Shown: in pieces, positions 43,188 to 51,444 of the stretch
How the letters are laid out: each line of letters opens with the position of its first letter
Numbering within the stretch: position 1 is the first letter of the stretch
DNA from: Christensenella timonensis
GTDB taxonomy: Bacteria > Bacillota > Clostridia > Christensenellales > Christensenellaceae
Reading direction: 5' to 3'
DNA length: 64,000 bases
Assembly: GCF_900087015.1 (NCBI RefSeq)
Contig: NZ_FLKP01000001.1
Location: 186,001 to 250,000, forward strand
Notes under the pieces: generated by a model
The model's database searches: none
What the model was told of the DNA's origin: nothing
What the model saw: the letters and a program-made list of their open reading frames with translations, nothing else
Program-made: the position numbers and the translations under genes

Positions 43188-45086
43188 TTACCAGGAACCG
43201 CCGCCACCGCCGCCGATCCCGCCGCCGGAAAATCCGCCGCCGCCGAAGCCGCCGCCACCGCCAATTCCGCCGCCGAAACCACTGCCGGAATTTTGGGTCA
43301 TGACCATCCTCTGCTGCGTATAATAAAGCGAATTGTTCAGCATGCTGGCAAACCAGATCGTTGTAAAGACGGAACCGTTATAGCCATAATACCAGCTTGG
43401 CGGTTCGATCGCGATGCTCTCAAACTGTTTTGCCCATTTGTCCGTTACGCCTAAAACATATGCGTACGGCAGGATATGGTAAAAATACTGCGGGTCGCTT
43501 TCCACCAGCATTTTCAGCTTGTCTGCCTCCACCGTCTCGATAAAGTGCTTGAGTCCCAGAATACGGCCCGCCCACTGCGCCCCCCGGTCTGTCCGCCGCC
43601 GAAGCGTCGGGGCAAGGATCGCGCTTATAAGCGTACAGGCCGCCGGGATCAGGAACCAAAGGCCAAAAGCCTCCCAGCTGAACAGCCAGGCTATGGCAAG
43701 GTAAATCGCAAACCCGATCGACCAGCCGATCATCGCCCCTGTCTTTGTCAGCAGCTTCTCCGACTTCATCTTATATACGTTGCTGCACAGTGCGGAGGTG
43801 ATGACCCAGCCGAACAGCCAGGCGATCACGCCGGCAAACACAGCTGGAAAGGTTTCAAAGCTGTTTGCATAGATCGCGGTGCCGACCATCAGCGCCACCG
43901 GTACTGCTGCCAGCGCTGCCACCAGCTTTGCGACGCCCTGCGAGCGTTTGGTAAATACCCGGTTCTCCGGGATTTCGTATTTATCCTTGATGCGGGATTT
44001 CACCGCGCTGATCGTGGATGAGAATTTATACTGCATATCTGTGATGCTGATCCGGTTGCCCGCGGCAAACATCTTGTCAAACAGGATATGCTCATAATCG
44101 TTGGCCGTGGCGGGCAATTCTGCCAATTTCTCGAACGCCAGCTTCTTTTCGTCTTCCTGTATGATCGAAATATTGCCCTGGTCCGCCCAGTAGATCAGCA
44201 GGGACACCGCGTCCTTGTCTTCAACGCTTCCATCGATAATGAAGCCCACGTCCGCAGAATTCATTCCTTCCGGCGGATTGAATTCGACTGTCCTGATTTC
44301 TTTCTTCCGTTTTCCGGAAGTCAGGGCCAAAACCAACACGGCGGCAAAGACCGCAAGGGCGATGTAGATACACGGCATGATGCCGTCCGCGGCTGTCCGT
44401 ACGCCTACATAATAACCCTGCGGCAGTTCCACACGGATCGTGAAGCTCTCGTACGGCGCTACCGTCTGGGTGATCTCCCCGGTGATCGTCGTCCCGTCCA
44501 CCTGATAGCTCACCGCGTCCTGGTTATACCCGGCATTGCCCTTCTGGCCAGTCGTAAAGCCTACCTTTGAGGCGTCAAATTCCTTCGGCATATGGATCGT
44601 AAATGAAAAATGGTCGATGGGCGCCGCCCACTGCGAATCGATCAGGTTCAGGTAAAACTCGTCAAAAGCGCTCGTCCCGTCGTCCCCCGCATCCATCGTA
44701 TACCCATATTTATAGGTCTGTTCCCCCGACACCGTTACATCCGGATCGCCGAGATAGAGCGAAAGCATATCGCCGTCTTTTTCCGTGTCGATCTGCCCGT
44801 CCGCATAGATATCCGTGATCTTCAGGTTATAGGTATTGGTATACTTTTGTCCGTTTGAAACGCGCACCACTTCCGAGCGGGTCGGGATATCTACCCTAAG
44901 TCCGTGCTGCCCGGGCGCAATAAAATTTGCCCGGATCGTGTCCCGGATCTCATAGGTGTTATTTTCATGGACGGTGATCTCCCTGTTGTAATCCAGTATT
45001 TCGAATTTCGTATCCGCAGCGGATGCAAACGACGGAAACAGCATCGCCAGCACGACCGCGAACAGGACAATCCACTTCTTTATCAT
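43188..45086 (-). CDS. DUF2207 domain membrane protein
   Basis: A 632-residue protein: cleavable-looking signal peptide ending about residue 24 (SFASAA), an extracellular beta-rich DUF2207 domain to about residue 235, one membrane helix, a cytoplasmic winged-helix-like segment, three or four further helices, and a C-terminal tail of almost pure Gly ending GGSW. This is the usual partner of LemA in Firmicutes. The Gly-rich tail (43191-43290) is common in the family. Function is unknown; membrane or envelope homeostasis is suspected. ATG at 45086 follows GGAGAG. It ends the panT-coaX-hom-cupin-lemA transcript. Confidence 0.85.
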   Translation of the reverse strand: MIKKWIVLFAVVLAMLFPSFASAADTKFEILDYNREITVHENNTYEIRDTIRANFIAPGQHGLRVDIPTRSEVVRVSNGQKYTNTYNLKITDIYADGQIDTEKDGDMLSLYLGDPDVTVSGEQTYKYGYTMDAGDDGTSAFDEFYLNLIDSQWAAPIDHFSFTIHMPKEFDASKVGFTTGQKGNAGYNQDAVSYQVDGTTITGEITQTVAPYESFTIRVELPQGYYVGVRTAADGIMPCIYIALAVFAAVLVLALTSGKRKKEIRTVEFNPPEGMNSADVGFIIDGSVEDKDAVSLLIYWADQGNISIIQEDEKKLAFEKLAELPATANDYEHILFDKMFAAGNRISITDMQYKFSSTISAVKSRIKDKYEIPENRVFTKRSQGVAKLVAALAAVPVALMVGTAIYANSFETFPAVFAGVIAWLFGWVITSALCSNVYKMKSEKLLTKTGAMIGWSIGFAIYLAIAWLFSWEAFGLWFLIPAACTLISAILAPTLRRRTDRGAQWAGRILGLKHFIETVEADKLKMLVESDPQYFYHILPYAYVLGVTDKWAKQFESIAIEPPSWYYGYNGSVFTTIWFASMLNNSLYYTQQRMVMTQNSGSGFGGGIGGGGGFGGGGFSGGGIGGGGGGSW

Positions 45087-45152
45087 ATTTCTCTCCATCT
45101 TTCCTGCAAAGGAAAACGGGGACGGTTGTTTTGTCCCCGTTTCCTCTGCCGT

Positions 45153-45719
45153 CTAGAACTGTACTTTCACATTTTCACGTTCTTGCTGGTTTTCCACTTC
45201 AAACATCGGCTGTTTGGTGAACTTAAATTTGCGCGCGATCAGGTTGGTGGGGAATGTTTCCAGCTTGGTGTTAAACATCCTCACATTGGCATTGTAGTAT
45301 TTCCGCGCGTTCGCGATATCCGTTTCCACCATATTAAGCTGGTTCTGCAAATCAAGGAAATTCGTATTCGCCTTCAGGTCCGGATAGGCTTCCGCAACCG
45401 CAAACAGGCTCCGCAGCGTACCCGTGAGGATATTCTCGTTTTGCAGCCTTTCTTCGGTCGTGGTGGAATTTGCAACGTTTGTGCGCGCCGCCGTTACCTG
45501 CTCCAGCGTACCCTTTTCATGCGCCGCGTACCCTTTGACCGTTTCCACCAGGTTGGGAATCAGGTCAAACCTCTTTTTCAGGTATACATCGATGGTGGCG
45601 AACGCCTCCTCGATGCTGTTTTTCATTTTGATGAAATTGTTGTAGGCGACGATGTACCAGATCACGATGATCACGACAATCGCCACAACAACTGCAATCA
45701 ATATCCATAACCACGTCAT
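45153..45719 (-). CDS. lemA: LemA family protein
   Basis: A 188-residue protein with one N-terminal membrane helix followed by the motif YIVAYNNFIKMKNSIEEAFATIDV, RFDLIPNLVETVKGYA, and the late FNTKLETFPTNLIARKF. The cytosolic part is a long helical bundle. AAAGGAG precedes the ATG. It is paired with the DUF2207 gene 66 bases on; the pair is widespread but its exact role is unsettled. Confidence 0.92.
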   Translation of the reverse strand: MTWLWILIAVVVAIVVIIVIWYIVAYNNFIKMKNSIEEAFATIDVYLKKRFDLIPNLVETVKGYAAHEKGTLEQVTAARTNVANSTTTEERLQNENILTGTLRSLFAVAEAYPDLKANTNFLDLQNQLNMVETDIANARKYYNANVRMFNTKLETFPTNLIARKFKFTKQPMFEVENQQERENVKVQF

Positions 45720-45731
45720 AAATGTTCTCCT

Positions 45732-46073
45732 TTAGCTTGCAACGATGACCGCATGGAACACGAGGTCTTCGTTTCCTGTGCTGATGATCCCGTGGGAATC
45801 CCCATCATAACAGATCACTACGTCGCCCGGCACCACGGTATAGCTCTTGCCGTTGTCGTGGTACTCGCCTTCACCCTTCTGGATATAATAAAGCTCCGCT
45901 TCCCCGGTGTGCGTATGGTCGCCCACCGAATCGCCCGGCGCGATCGTGAGCGTCGCCACCATGTTCATGTTGGGACTGTTTTCTTCATCGGAGAGCCAGT
46001 AAGAGACATGCGCGACGCCATTGCCGTCACAGCACTTCACCAAATCCTTTTTAATCAATTCTTTGCGTACCAT
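45732..46073 (-). CDS. Small cupin-domain protein
   Basis: A 113-residue single cupin. GDHTHTGEAELYYIQKGEG is motif 1 with metal-binding His, His and Glu, and GDSHGIISTGNEDL is motif 2 with the last His. GGAGG sets the start at 46073; an upstream in-frame extension is unlike the family. Such proteins may bind or isomerise a sugar or act as sensors. It lies 25 bases after hom and 12 before lemA, with no clear metabolic link to either. Confidence 0.8.
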   Translation of the reverse strand: MVRKELIKKDLVKCCDGNGVAHVSYWLSDEENSPNMNMVATLTIAPGDSVGDHTHTGEAELYYIQKGEGEYHDNGKSYTVVPGDVVICYDGDSHGIISTGNEDLVFHAVIVAS

Positions 46074-46098
46074 TTTCTTTACCTCCGTTTGTTTTCGA

Positions 46099-47370
46099 TT
46101 ATTTTTCCACCCGGATACAGCTTGGCACATCTACCACGGCATCCAGTTGTTTGATCTCCTCGATCGCTTTGTTCAGGTCTTTCTCGTGCGCCTTATGCGT
46201 CACCAAAATGAGCGGCGCGTCTGTCTCTCCCTTTTTCGCGCCCTTTTGGATCACGCTTTCGATGCTCACATCGTGTTTTCCCAATATTCCCGCGATTTTT
46301 GCAAGCACGCCCGGCTTATCCTGTACCGTCGTACGGATAAAGTACTCCGTGATCCAGTCGTCGTTGAACTGCACCTGATCCGCTTCGTACGTATTTTCAA
46401 ACGTCGCATATTTGGGCTCGTGATGTACGGCATAGACCATATCCGATACGAGCGCGCTGGCCGTCGGAAAGTCTCCCGCGCCCTTGCCATACCACATCAT
46501 CTCCCCCACGGCGCTCCCGTTGATAAAGATCGCGTTGAAAGACCCTTTGATATTGGCGAGCGCATGATCCTTTAAGATCATCGTCGGGTGTACGCGCACT
46601 TCGATCGTGCCGTCCGCCGCCTTTTTGCCGATCGCCAGCAGCTTGACGACATATCCAAGCTCCCGTCCGATCTCGATGTCGAGCTTCGTGATCTTCGTGA
46701 TTCCTTCGCAATAGATTCTGTCCACAGGCACGCGCGCATGGAACGCCATCGACGCCAGGATAGAAAGCTTGTAGCGTGCGTCATACCCCTCCACGTCGCT
46801 CGTGGGGTTTGCCTCCGCATAGCCAAGCGCCTGCGCCTCCTTTAAGACGTCTTCAAAATCACGTCCCTCGTCGTCCATTTTTGTCAGGATGTAATTCGTC
46901 GTACCGTTGACGATGCCGTAGATCCGGTCTATGCTGTTTGCCTGCATCGAATCCTGCAACGCACGCAGGATGGGGATGCCCCCGCCGACCGCCGCCTCAA
47001 AATAAAAACCGGCCTTTCCCCTTTTGGCCGCCGCTTCCAAATCCGGCCAGTTTTGCGAGATCATGTCCTTGTTCGCCGAAACGACCGTCTTGCCGCTTTC
47101 AAGAGCCGCAATGATAAATTCCTTGGCCGGGTGCTGCCCGCCCATGACCTCCGCGACCACCGTGATCTCCGGATCGTTTATGATCTCCCCGATATCCTTA
47201 GCCTTTTTTTCCTCCGGCACATCCACCGCATAATTTAAGGCAAGTGTCTTTTTGACCTCTAAACGGATCCCTTCTTTATGCTCAATATTCTTTTGCTCTT
47301 TTTCGATCAGCTGGTAGATCCCGCCGCCGACCGTCCCCATTCCGAGGATCGCAACCTTTACCTCTTTCAT
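46099..47370 (-). CDS. hom: Homoserine dehydrogenase
   Basis: A 423-residue enzyme with NAD(P)-binding GMGTVGGGIYQL, SANKDMIS, the family signature around AEANPTSDVEGYDARYKLSILA with catalytic Asp and Lys, and a C-terminal ACT domain (from about residue 345) for allosteric control by threonine or methionine. It reduces aspartate semialdehyde to homoserine. GAAGGAG lies before the ATG. It sits 13 bases behind coaX and supplies the homoserine used through MetY. Confidence 0.95.
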   Translation of the reverse strand: MKEVKVAILGMGTVGGGIYQLIEKEQKNIEHKEGIRLEVKKTLALNYAVDVPEEKKAKDIGEIINDPEITVVAEVMGGQHPAKEFIIAALESGKTVVSANKDMISQNWPDLEAAAKRGKAGFYFEAAVGGGIPILRALQDSMQANSIDRIYGIVNGTTNYILTKMDDEGRDFEDVLKEAQALGYAEANPTSDVEGYDARYKLSILASMAFHARVPVDRIYCEGITKITKLDIEIGRELGYVVKLLAIGKKAADGTIEVRVHPTMILKDHALANIKGSFNAIFINGSAVGEMMWYGKGAGDFPTASALVSDMVYAVHHEPKYATFENTYEADQVQFNDDWITEYFIRTTVQDKPGVLAKIAGILGKHDVSIESVIQKGAKKGETDAPLILVTHKAHEKDLNKAIEEIKQLDAVVDVPSCIRVEK

Positions 47371-47383
47371 CGCCTTTACTCCT

Positions 47384-48145
47384 TCAGCAATTCTTCATAT
47401 AAATCTTATTCAGACCAATCAGCGTTAGCGTTGGTATGATTTCGTCGATACAATCCGTTTCCTGCGCGATCAGCTCTGAAAAGCCTCCCGTCGCCACGAC
47501 CTTCGCGCCGCCCATCTCGGATTTCATCTTTCCTACAATATATTGTACCTGTCCCACATATCCATAAATGATTCCCGCCTGCATGGCGGTGACAGTGGAC
47601 TTGTTGATGGTCTTTTCCGGACGCATCAACTCGATACGCGGCAGCCTTGCCGTATTGACGGTGAGCGCTTCCGACGTGATCTTGATGCCGGGACAGATCG
47701 CCCCGCCGAGGAAATCCCCGTTCTTTGAGATCGCGCCAAAACTGGTCGCTGTGCCAAAATCGATGGTGATCACCGGGCCGCCGAAAAGCTCGTACGCAGC
47801 GACCGCGTTTACGATCCTGTCCGTCCCCAGTTCCTTGGGGTTATCGTATTTGATATTGATACCCGTTTTGATGCCCGGCCCCACAAACATTGGCTTTTTC
47901 TTAAAATACTCGCGCACCATATGGTCGAGCGTATAGTTGATGGACGGGATGACGGAGGAAATGATCACGCCGTCAATGTCCCGCGGCACATGCCCCAGGT
48001 AACGGAAAAAATCGATCATGCGTATCCCAAACTGGTCGGATGTCGCCTCGATATCCGTCGCCATGCGGAACGAATGGATGAGCACCCCATCCTCAAACAT
48101 GCCGCATTTTATATTCGTATTGCCTACATCCAGTACAAAGATCAT
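47384..48145 (-). CDS. coaX: Type III pantothenate kinase
   Basis: A 253-residue ASKHA-fold kinase. DVGNTNIKCGMF is the phosphate loop, GTDRIVNAVAAYELFG and TIDFGTATSFGAIS contain the pantothenate and catalytic Asp motifs, and GGAICPGI follows. It catalyses the first step of coenzyme A synthesis. Its start abuts the stop of the ECF S component gene, so uptake and phosphorylation of pantothenate are coupled. Confidence 0.95.
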   Translation of the reverse strand: MIFVLDVGNTNIKCGMFEDGVLIHSFRMATDIEATSDQFGIRMIDFFRYLGHVPRDIDGVIISSVIPSINYTLDHMVREYFKKKPMFVGPGIKTGINIKYDNPKELGTDRIVNAVAAYELFGGPVITIDFGTATSFGAISKNGDFLGGAICPGIKITSEALTVNTARLPRIELMRPEKTINKSTVTAMQAGIIYGYVGQVQYIVGKMKSEMGGAKVVATGGFSELIAQETDCIDEIIPTLTLIGLNKIYMKNC

Positions 48146-48775
48146 TTATCCGGTTATCTCCTTTGGTTTTGCTGCGCCGATCCGCGGCACGACCTTTTTG
48201 AGCGCCCGTATAATGGGCGGACAGATCAGCGTTGCCGCGATCGCTTCCGGAAGGCCGTTTGTGAGGACGATCGTCCAGATCACGATGACTGCGCCGGCGG
48301 GGTCTACCCCATAAAGAGAGCAGACAAGCGGCGTAAGTGCGAGCCCTACCAAAAGCAGGTACCCCGCCGTATTGGTAAGCGACCCCAAAAGTGACGCGGC
48401 CCCTAAATTCACATATTCTTTTTTCGTGCGTATCGCCCTGCCCACGCCCCATGTCACGAGCGGGATCAGAAGGCGGGGCACAACCAGGCTGATGATATAT
48501 AAAAAACCGTATTTTCCAAAATCATCCACGACCAGCGCGGAAAACGCGTCCGGCATGGTAAACATCTTTACAACGCTGATGAGTGCGAACAGCGCGCCCA
48601 TACCAAGCCCTGTCCTAAGCCCGAGCACCATCGTCGCCACGATCACCGGGATACACATCAAGGTGATGGAAACCGGGCCGATCATGATGAAGCCAAGGTT
48701 GGGCACAAATCCCATCAGCAGCATGATGGCTATCAGGATCGCCATCAAAGTCAATGTCCGTGTCTTTGTTTTCAT
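48146..48775 (-). CDS. panT: ECF transporter S component, probably for pantothenate
   Basis: A 209-residue membrane protein with six predicted helices, a basic N-terminus (MKTKTRTL) and the VSITLMCIPVIVATMVLG segment found in S components. The assignment to pantothenate rests on its direct fusion-like adjacency to coaX, the arrangement known for PanT. GGAGG precedes the ATG. A structured leader and a TTGCCA-18-TATAAT promoter lie upstream. The energising EcfAA'T genes are elsewhere. Confidence 0.75.
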   Translation of the reverse strand: MKTKTRTLTLMAILIAIMLLMGFVPNLGFIMIGPVSITLMCIPVIVATMVLGLRTGLGMGALFALISVVKMFTMPDAFSALVVDDFGKYGFLYIISLVVPRLLIPLVTWGVGRAIRTKKEYVNLGAASLLGSLTNTAGYLLLVGLALTPLVCSLYGVDPAGAVIVIWTIVLTNGLPEAIAATLICPPIIRALKKVVPRIGAAKPKEITG

Positions 48776-48832
48776 AACTACCTCCGCTTGCGTTTCGCTT
48801 GCGCGAATACCCTACTCAGTAAAAATTTAATG

Positions 48833-48890
48833 AAGCGCGGTGTTTGCCCGTACGGCTTTTGGTGTATCAAAATGCCGTCGGAATCCGCTT
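48833..48890 (-). promoter_or_regulatory. Long interrupted hairpin in the panT leader
   Basis: On the minus strand AAGCGG, CCG and CGGC/TTTTG arms pair successively with CAAAA, GCCG, CGG and CCGCGCTT across small internal loops. A further small hairpin TTCGC-GCAA-GCGAA (48796-48809) sits just before the ribosome site. This may control translation of panT-coaX; I do not recognise the class. Confidence 0.35.
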
Positions 48891-48904
48891 TTCATCATGA
48901 AGTT

Positions 48905-48934
48905 ATTATATCAGTATTCCGCGTCTTTTGGCAA
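48905..48934 (-). promoter_or_regulatory. Promoter of the panT-coaX-hom operon
   Basis: On the minus strand TTGCCA (48934-48929), an 18-base spacer and a perfect TATAAT (48910-48905). It reads into a leader of about 120 bases. Confidence 0.6.
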
Positions 48935-48968
48935 GGAATTCGCAAAATTATAAAAAGGAGGGATACAG

Positions 48969-49463
48969 GTGCTGCACAATCCGATCACAGGGGAAGCAAT
49001 GGACAAGAAAAAAATATGGCAAGTCATCGTCGCTATTTTTGCCACAGGCGAAGGCTCCGGCCTCGCGCTGATGTCATTAAAGACCGATTCGGCGTGGTTC
49101 CAAGGCCTTGTTTTGTCTCCCGTCCATCCGCCTTACGTCGTTTTCGGCATTGTCTGGACGGCGCTTTATGTCCTCATGGGTTCCTCCTTTGTTCTGGCTA
49201 TCTTAAATCCCAAAATGACGAAGGGCGTCCATATCGGCTATATCCTGAATATCTTTTTAGGCGCCATGTGGTCTCCGGCATTTTTCCTTTTGCAAAGCCC
49301 GCTTGCCGGGCTGCTGGTCGCCGCCGCGACCCTTGTGAATGCCGCGATCCTTCTGCGGAACGTACGGAAAATCAGTCGTGAGGCGTCTTACATGATCATC
49401 CCGTATCTCGTATGGATCGCTTTTGCAACTTACCTGAACGCAGCAATCATCGCGCTCAACTAA
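48969..49463 (+). CDS. tspO: TspO/MBR family protein (first of a tandem pair)
   Basis: A 164-residue, five-helix membrane protein. SAWFQGLVLSPVHPPYVVFGIVWTALYVLMG holds the family W-x-P-P-x-x-V-F-x-x-V-W-T pattern, and GAMWSPAFF and PYLVWIAFATYLN complete it. GTG at 48969 has GGAGGG at the right distance. Bacterial TspO proteins bind tetrapyrroles and relate to stress or porphyrin handling. A second copy follows 28 bases on. Confidence 0.85.
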   Translation: MLHNPITGEAMDKKKIWQVIVAIFATGEGSGLALMSLKTDSAWFQGLVLSPVHPPYVVFGIVWTALYVLMGSSFVLAILNPKMTKGVHIGYILNIFLGAMWSPAFFLLQSPLAGLLVAAATLVNAAILLRNVRKISREASYMIIPYLVWIAFATYLNAAIIALN

Positions 49464-49491
49464 TTTTTTTTGAAAAGGGTGGATAATACTA

Positions 49492-49995
49492 ATGTTTATC
49501 ATGACTTACCAAATGGAAGAACGAAAACGCGAAAAAAACGCCAACCGTCTCAAAGCGTTTTTTGCCGTGCTTTTAACCGCTGCCGGTGCAGTGATCGCCG
49601 GGCTCTCGACCCAGACGGATACCCCGTGGTATCAGTCGCTGGCCCTCTCCCCGCTGCAGCCCCCGCCTCCTGTTTTCGGCATTGTATGGACAGTGCTCTA
49701 TATCCTGCTCGCGGTTTCCTTTGCCTTCGCCGTCACGCAGCGCAGGCCCTCCGCCAGCGTCATTGCAGGTTATGTGGTCAATATCGTGCTCAACGCGTTG
49801 TGGTCACCCGTATTTTTTATCATGCAGGAACCGTTGCCCGCACTGTTTGTCATGGCCGCCCTCATTGTGAATCTCATTATCCTGATGCGCAACGTCCGCT
49901 TTTCCTGCCGGATCAGTATGTATTTGCTGATCCCTTACCTGGTATGGCTGTGTATCGCGACGGTGCTCAATGTTTCCGTGATCGTGCTCAATTAG
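49492..49995 (+). CDS. tspO: TspO/MBR family protein (second of a tandem pair)
   Basis: A 167-residue TspO paralogue with the same five-helix layout: TPWYQSLALSPLQPPPPVFG, VWTVLYILLA, NALWSPVFF and IPYLVWLCIATVLN. The first 18 residues are more charged than in the first copy. Its stop overlaps the stop of the converging recombinase gene by four bases, leaving no room for a terminator between them. The pair looks like an old duplication rather than a fresh one. Confidence 0.85.
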   Translation: MFIMTYQMEERKREKNANRLKAFFAVLLTAAGAVIAGLSTQTDTPWYQSLALSPLQPPPPVFGIVWTVLYILLAVSFAFAVTQRRPSASVIAGYVVNIVLNALWSPVFFIMQEPLPALFVMAALIVNLIILMRNVRFSCRISMYLLIPYLVWLCIATVLNVSVIVLN

Positions 49996-50627
49996 CATTC
50001 GCCCGCCGCCAGTCCGCCTGTCCCTTCAGCTTCCGGCTTGATACGCACCCAGCGCAGGAAGGTATCCTGTGCGACACCGATCGACGACGCCGCTTTCCTG
50101 GACGAGATCTCCCGGTCGAGCCATTGCCTGCGCAGTTCGTAAAAGGCCGGCGGCACGGGCTTGGGCGGGCGTCCGAATTTTACCCCGCGCAATTTTGCGG
50201 CGGCGATGCCTTCCGCCTGCCGCTGCCTGATGTTCTCGCGCTCCGTCTGTGCGACATAAGACAGCAGCTGGAGCACAATATCCGCGATCAGCGTACCCGT
50301 CAGGTCCCTGCCCTGCCGGGTATCGAGCAGCGGCATATCCAGCACCACGACTTCCACCTTTTTTTCCTTGGTAATGACGCGCCACTGCTCCAATATCTCG
50401 TCATAGTTGCGCCCCAGGCGGTCTATGCTTTTGATGACGAGCAAATGCCCTTCCTTCATCCGCTTCAGCAGCTTGCGGTAGGCCGGCCGCTTAAAATCTT
50501 TGCCGCTCATCTTATCCATATAAATATGATCCTTCGGCACGTCGAATTCGCTCATCGCGATCATCTGCCTGTCTTCGTTCTGATCCCTTGTCGATACACG
50601 TACATAACCCCAAATGACCTGTTCCAT
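49992..50627 (-). CDS. Serine site-specific recombinase, resolvase/invertase type
   Basis: A 211-residue protein. WGYVRVSTRDQNEDRQ contains the nucleophilic Ser12, SIDRLGRNYDEI is the conserved arginine segment, and the long E-helix and a C-terminal helix-turn-helix (SSRKAASSIGVAQDTFLRWV) follow. GGAGG precedes the ATG. It stands alone with no transposase or visible res/hix sites next to it. Such solitary resolvases are frequent in Clostridia; the substrate site is unknown. It may be a relic of a plasmid or phage insertion. Confidence 0.88.
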   Translation of the reverse strand: MEQVIWGYVRVSTRDQNEDRQMIAMSEFDVPKDHIYMDKMSGKDFKRPAYRKLLKRMKEGHLLVIKSIDRLGRNYDEILEQWRVITKEKKVEVVVLDMPLLDTRQGRDLTGTLIADIVLQLLSYVAQTERENIRQRQAEGIAAAKLRGVKFGRPPKPVPPAFYELRRQWLDREISSRKAASSIGVAQDTFLRWVRIKPEAEGTGGLAAGEC

Positions 50628-50803
50628 CTTGCTTATTTCCTCCTGCTAAACGACTTAAAATGAAATGGTATAAATTGTTAAAATAATACTGATTTTTCAT
50701 GCTTTGAAAAAAGCTGGAAAGTTTTTGTTCAGTCGGAACGATTTATCATAGCACAGAGAGGAAGAATCGGCAATATCAATCATTTTTCGTGTGCTTTTCC
50801 CAT

Positions 50804-50835
50804 AAAAAAAGCCGCTGTACATGCAGCGGCTTTTT
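50804..50835. terminator. Intrinsic terminator after the small zinc-ribbon protein
   Basis: AAAAAAAGCCGCTG/CAGCGGCTTTTT with a six-base loop, seven bases past the stop codon on the minus strand. Confidence 0.85.
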
Positions 50836-50841
50836 CGCATA

Positions 50842-51162
50842 CTATTCTTCTTCCTGTTCCCGATCCCCTGTTTGCCCGCCTTCTCCCGTTTGCTGTGTCC
50901 GCTTTTCGTTTTCCAGCTCCTTGCGGTAATCTTCATCGTGAATATTTTCCATATATATGCTTATGCCGCAGTGCGGACAGGTCAGCATCCTGTCCGTCCC
51001 CTGTCTTGAGACAAAAAAAGATTTCAGCCCCGATACCTTAAAGCGCGTGCCGCAGCGCGGACAGAGAAAATGACGTTTTCTTTGTATGACACAATACGCG
51101 ATTACGCAGGCAATTATAATGACGACGGTCGCCCCCAGCGTAATGATTCCGTAAAGCCGCAT
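50842..51162 (-). CDS. Small membrane-anchored zinc-ribbon protein
   Basis: A 106-residue protein of unknown function: one N-terminal membrane helix (residues 5-26), then CPRCGTRF and CPHCGISIY, a zinc ribbon with two CxxC knuckles 28 residues apart, and an acidic, Gln/Glu-rich tail ending in four Glu. AAGGGAG lies before the ATG. It is monocistronic and divergent from glyS. The ribbon would face the cytoplasm if the helix acts as a signal anchor with the C-terminus inside. Confidence 0.65.
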   Translation of the reverse strand: MRLYGIITLGATVVIIIACVIAYCVIQRKRHFLCPRCGTRFKVSGLKSFFVSRQGTDRMLTCPHCGISIYMENIHDEDYRKELENEKRTQQTGEGGQTGDREQEEE

Positions 51163-51237
51163 TCGTTTCTCCCTTCGGTTCCTGTATATATTTGATGTAC
51201 CGTTTCTTACAGTATAGCATATCTGGTAAAAAAACAG

Positions 51238-51266
51238 TTGAACTTTTCCCTGAAAATTGCTATGAT
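51238..51266 (+). promoter_or_regulatory. Promoter of the T-box-glyS transcript
   Basis: TTGAAC (51238-51243), 17 bases and TATGAT (51261-51266). Transcription should begin near 51273. Confidence 0.7.
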
Positions 51267-51273
51267 AATGCTT

Positions 51274-51421
51274 ACAGAAATGAATATTTTGCGTTTTTCG
51301 GGGTTGGCATCCCGGTTTTTTGGACGCAGGCTGAATGAAGGAGGGCTTTTATAAGCCAACCAGGGTGGAACCGCGGAAGTATCTTTCGTCCCTGCACTTG
51401 AGGGATCGAAAGTTTTTTTTT
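51274..51421 (+). promoter_or_regulatory. Compact glycine T-box leader with terminator
   Basis: The T-box sequence AGGGTGGAACCGCGG is at 51362-51376 and is followed by a terminator hairpin CTTTCG(T)CCCT/AGGG(AT)CGAAAG and nine T residues (51382-51421). Upstream is only one short stem, TGCGT...ACGCA with inner CGGG/CCCG, whose loop holds GGCA, fitting a Gly GGC specifier followed by A. Uncharged tRNA-Gly would stabilise the antiterminator and allow glyS expression. Confidence 0.85.
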
Positions 51422-51444
51422 ACCGAAATTTGGGAGGGATCACA

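Noticed and set aside
43191-43290. Tandem repeat or CRISPR-like array of CCGCCG units
   Set aside because: It is the codon pattern of the Gly-rich C-terminus of the DUF2207 protein, in frame and typical of that family; no spacers are present.
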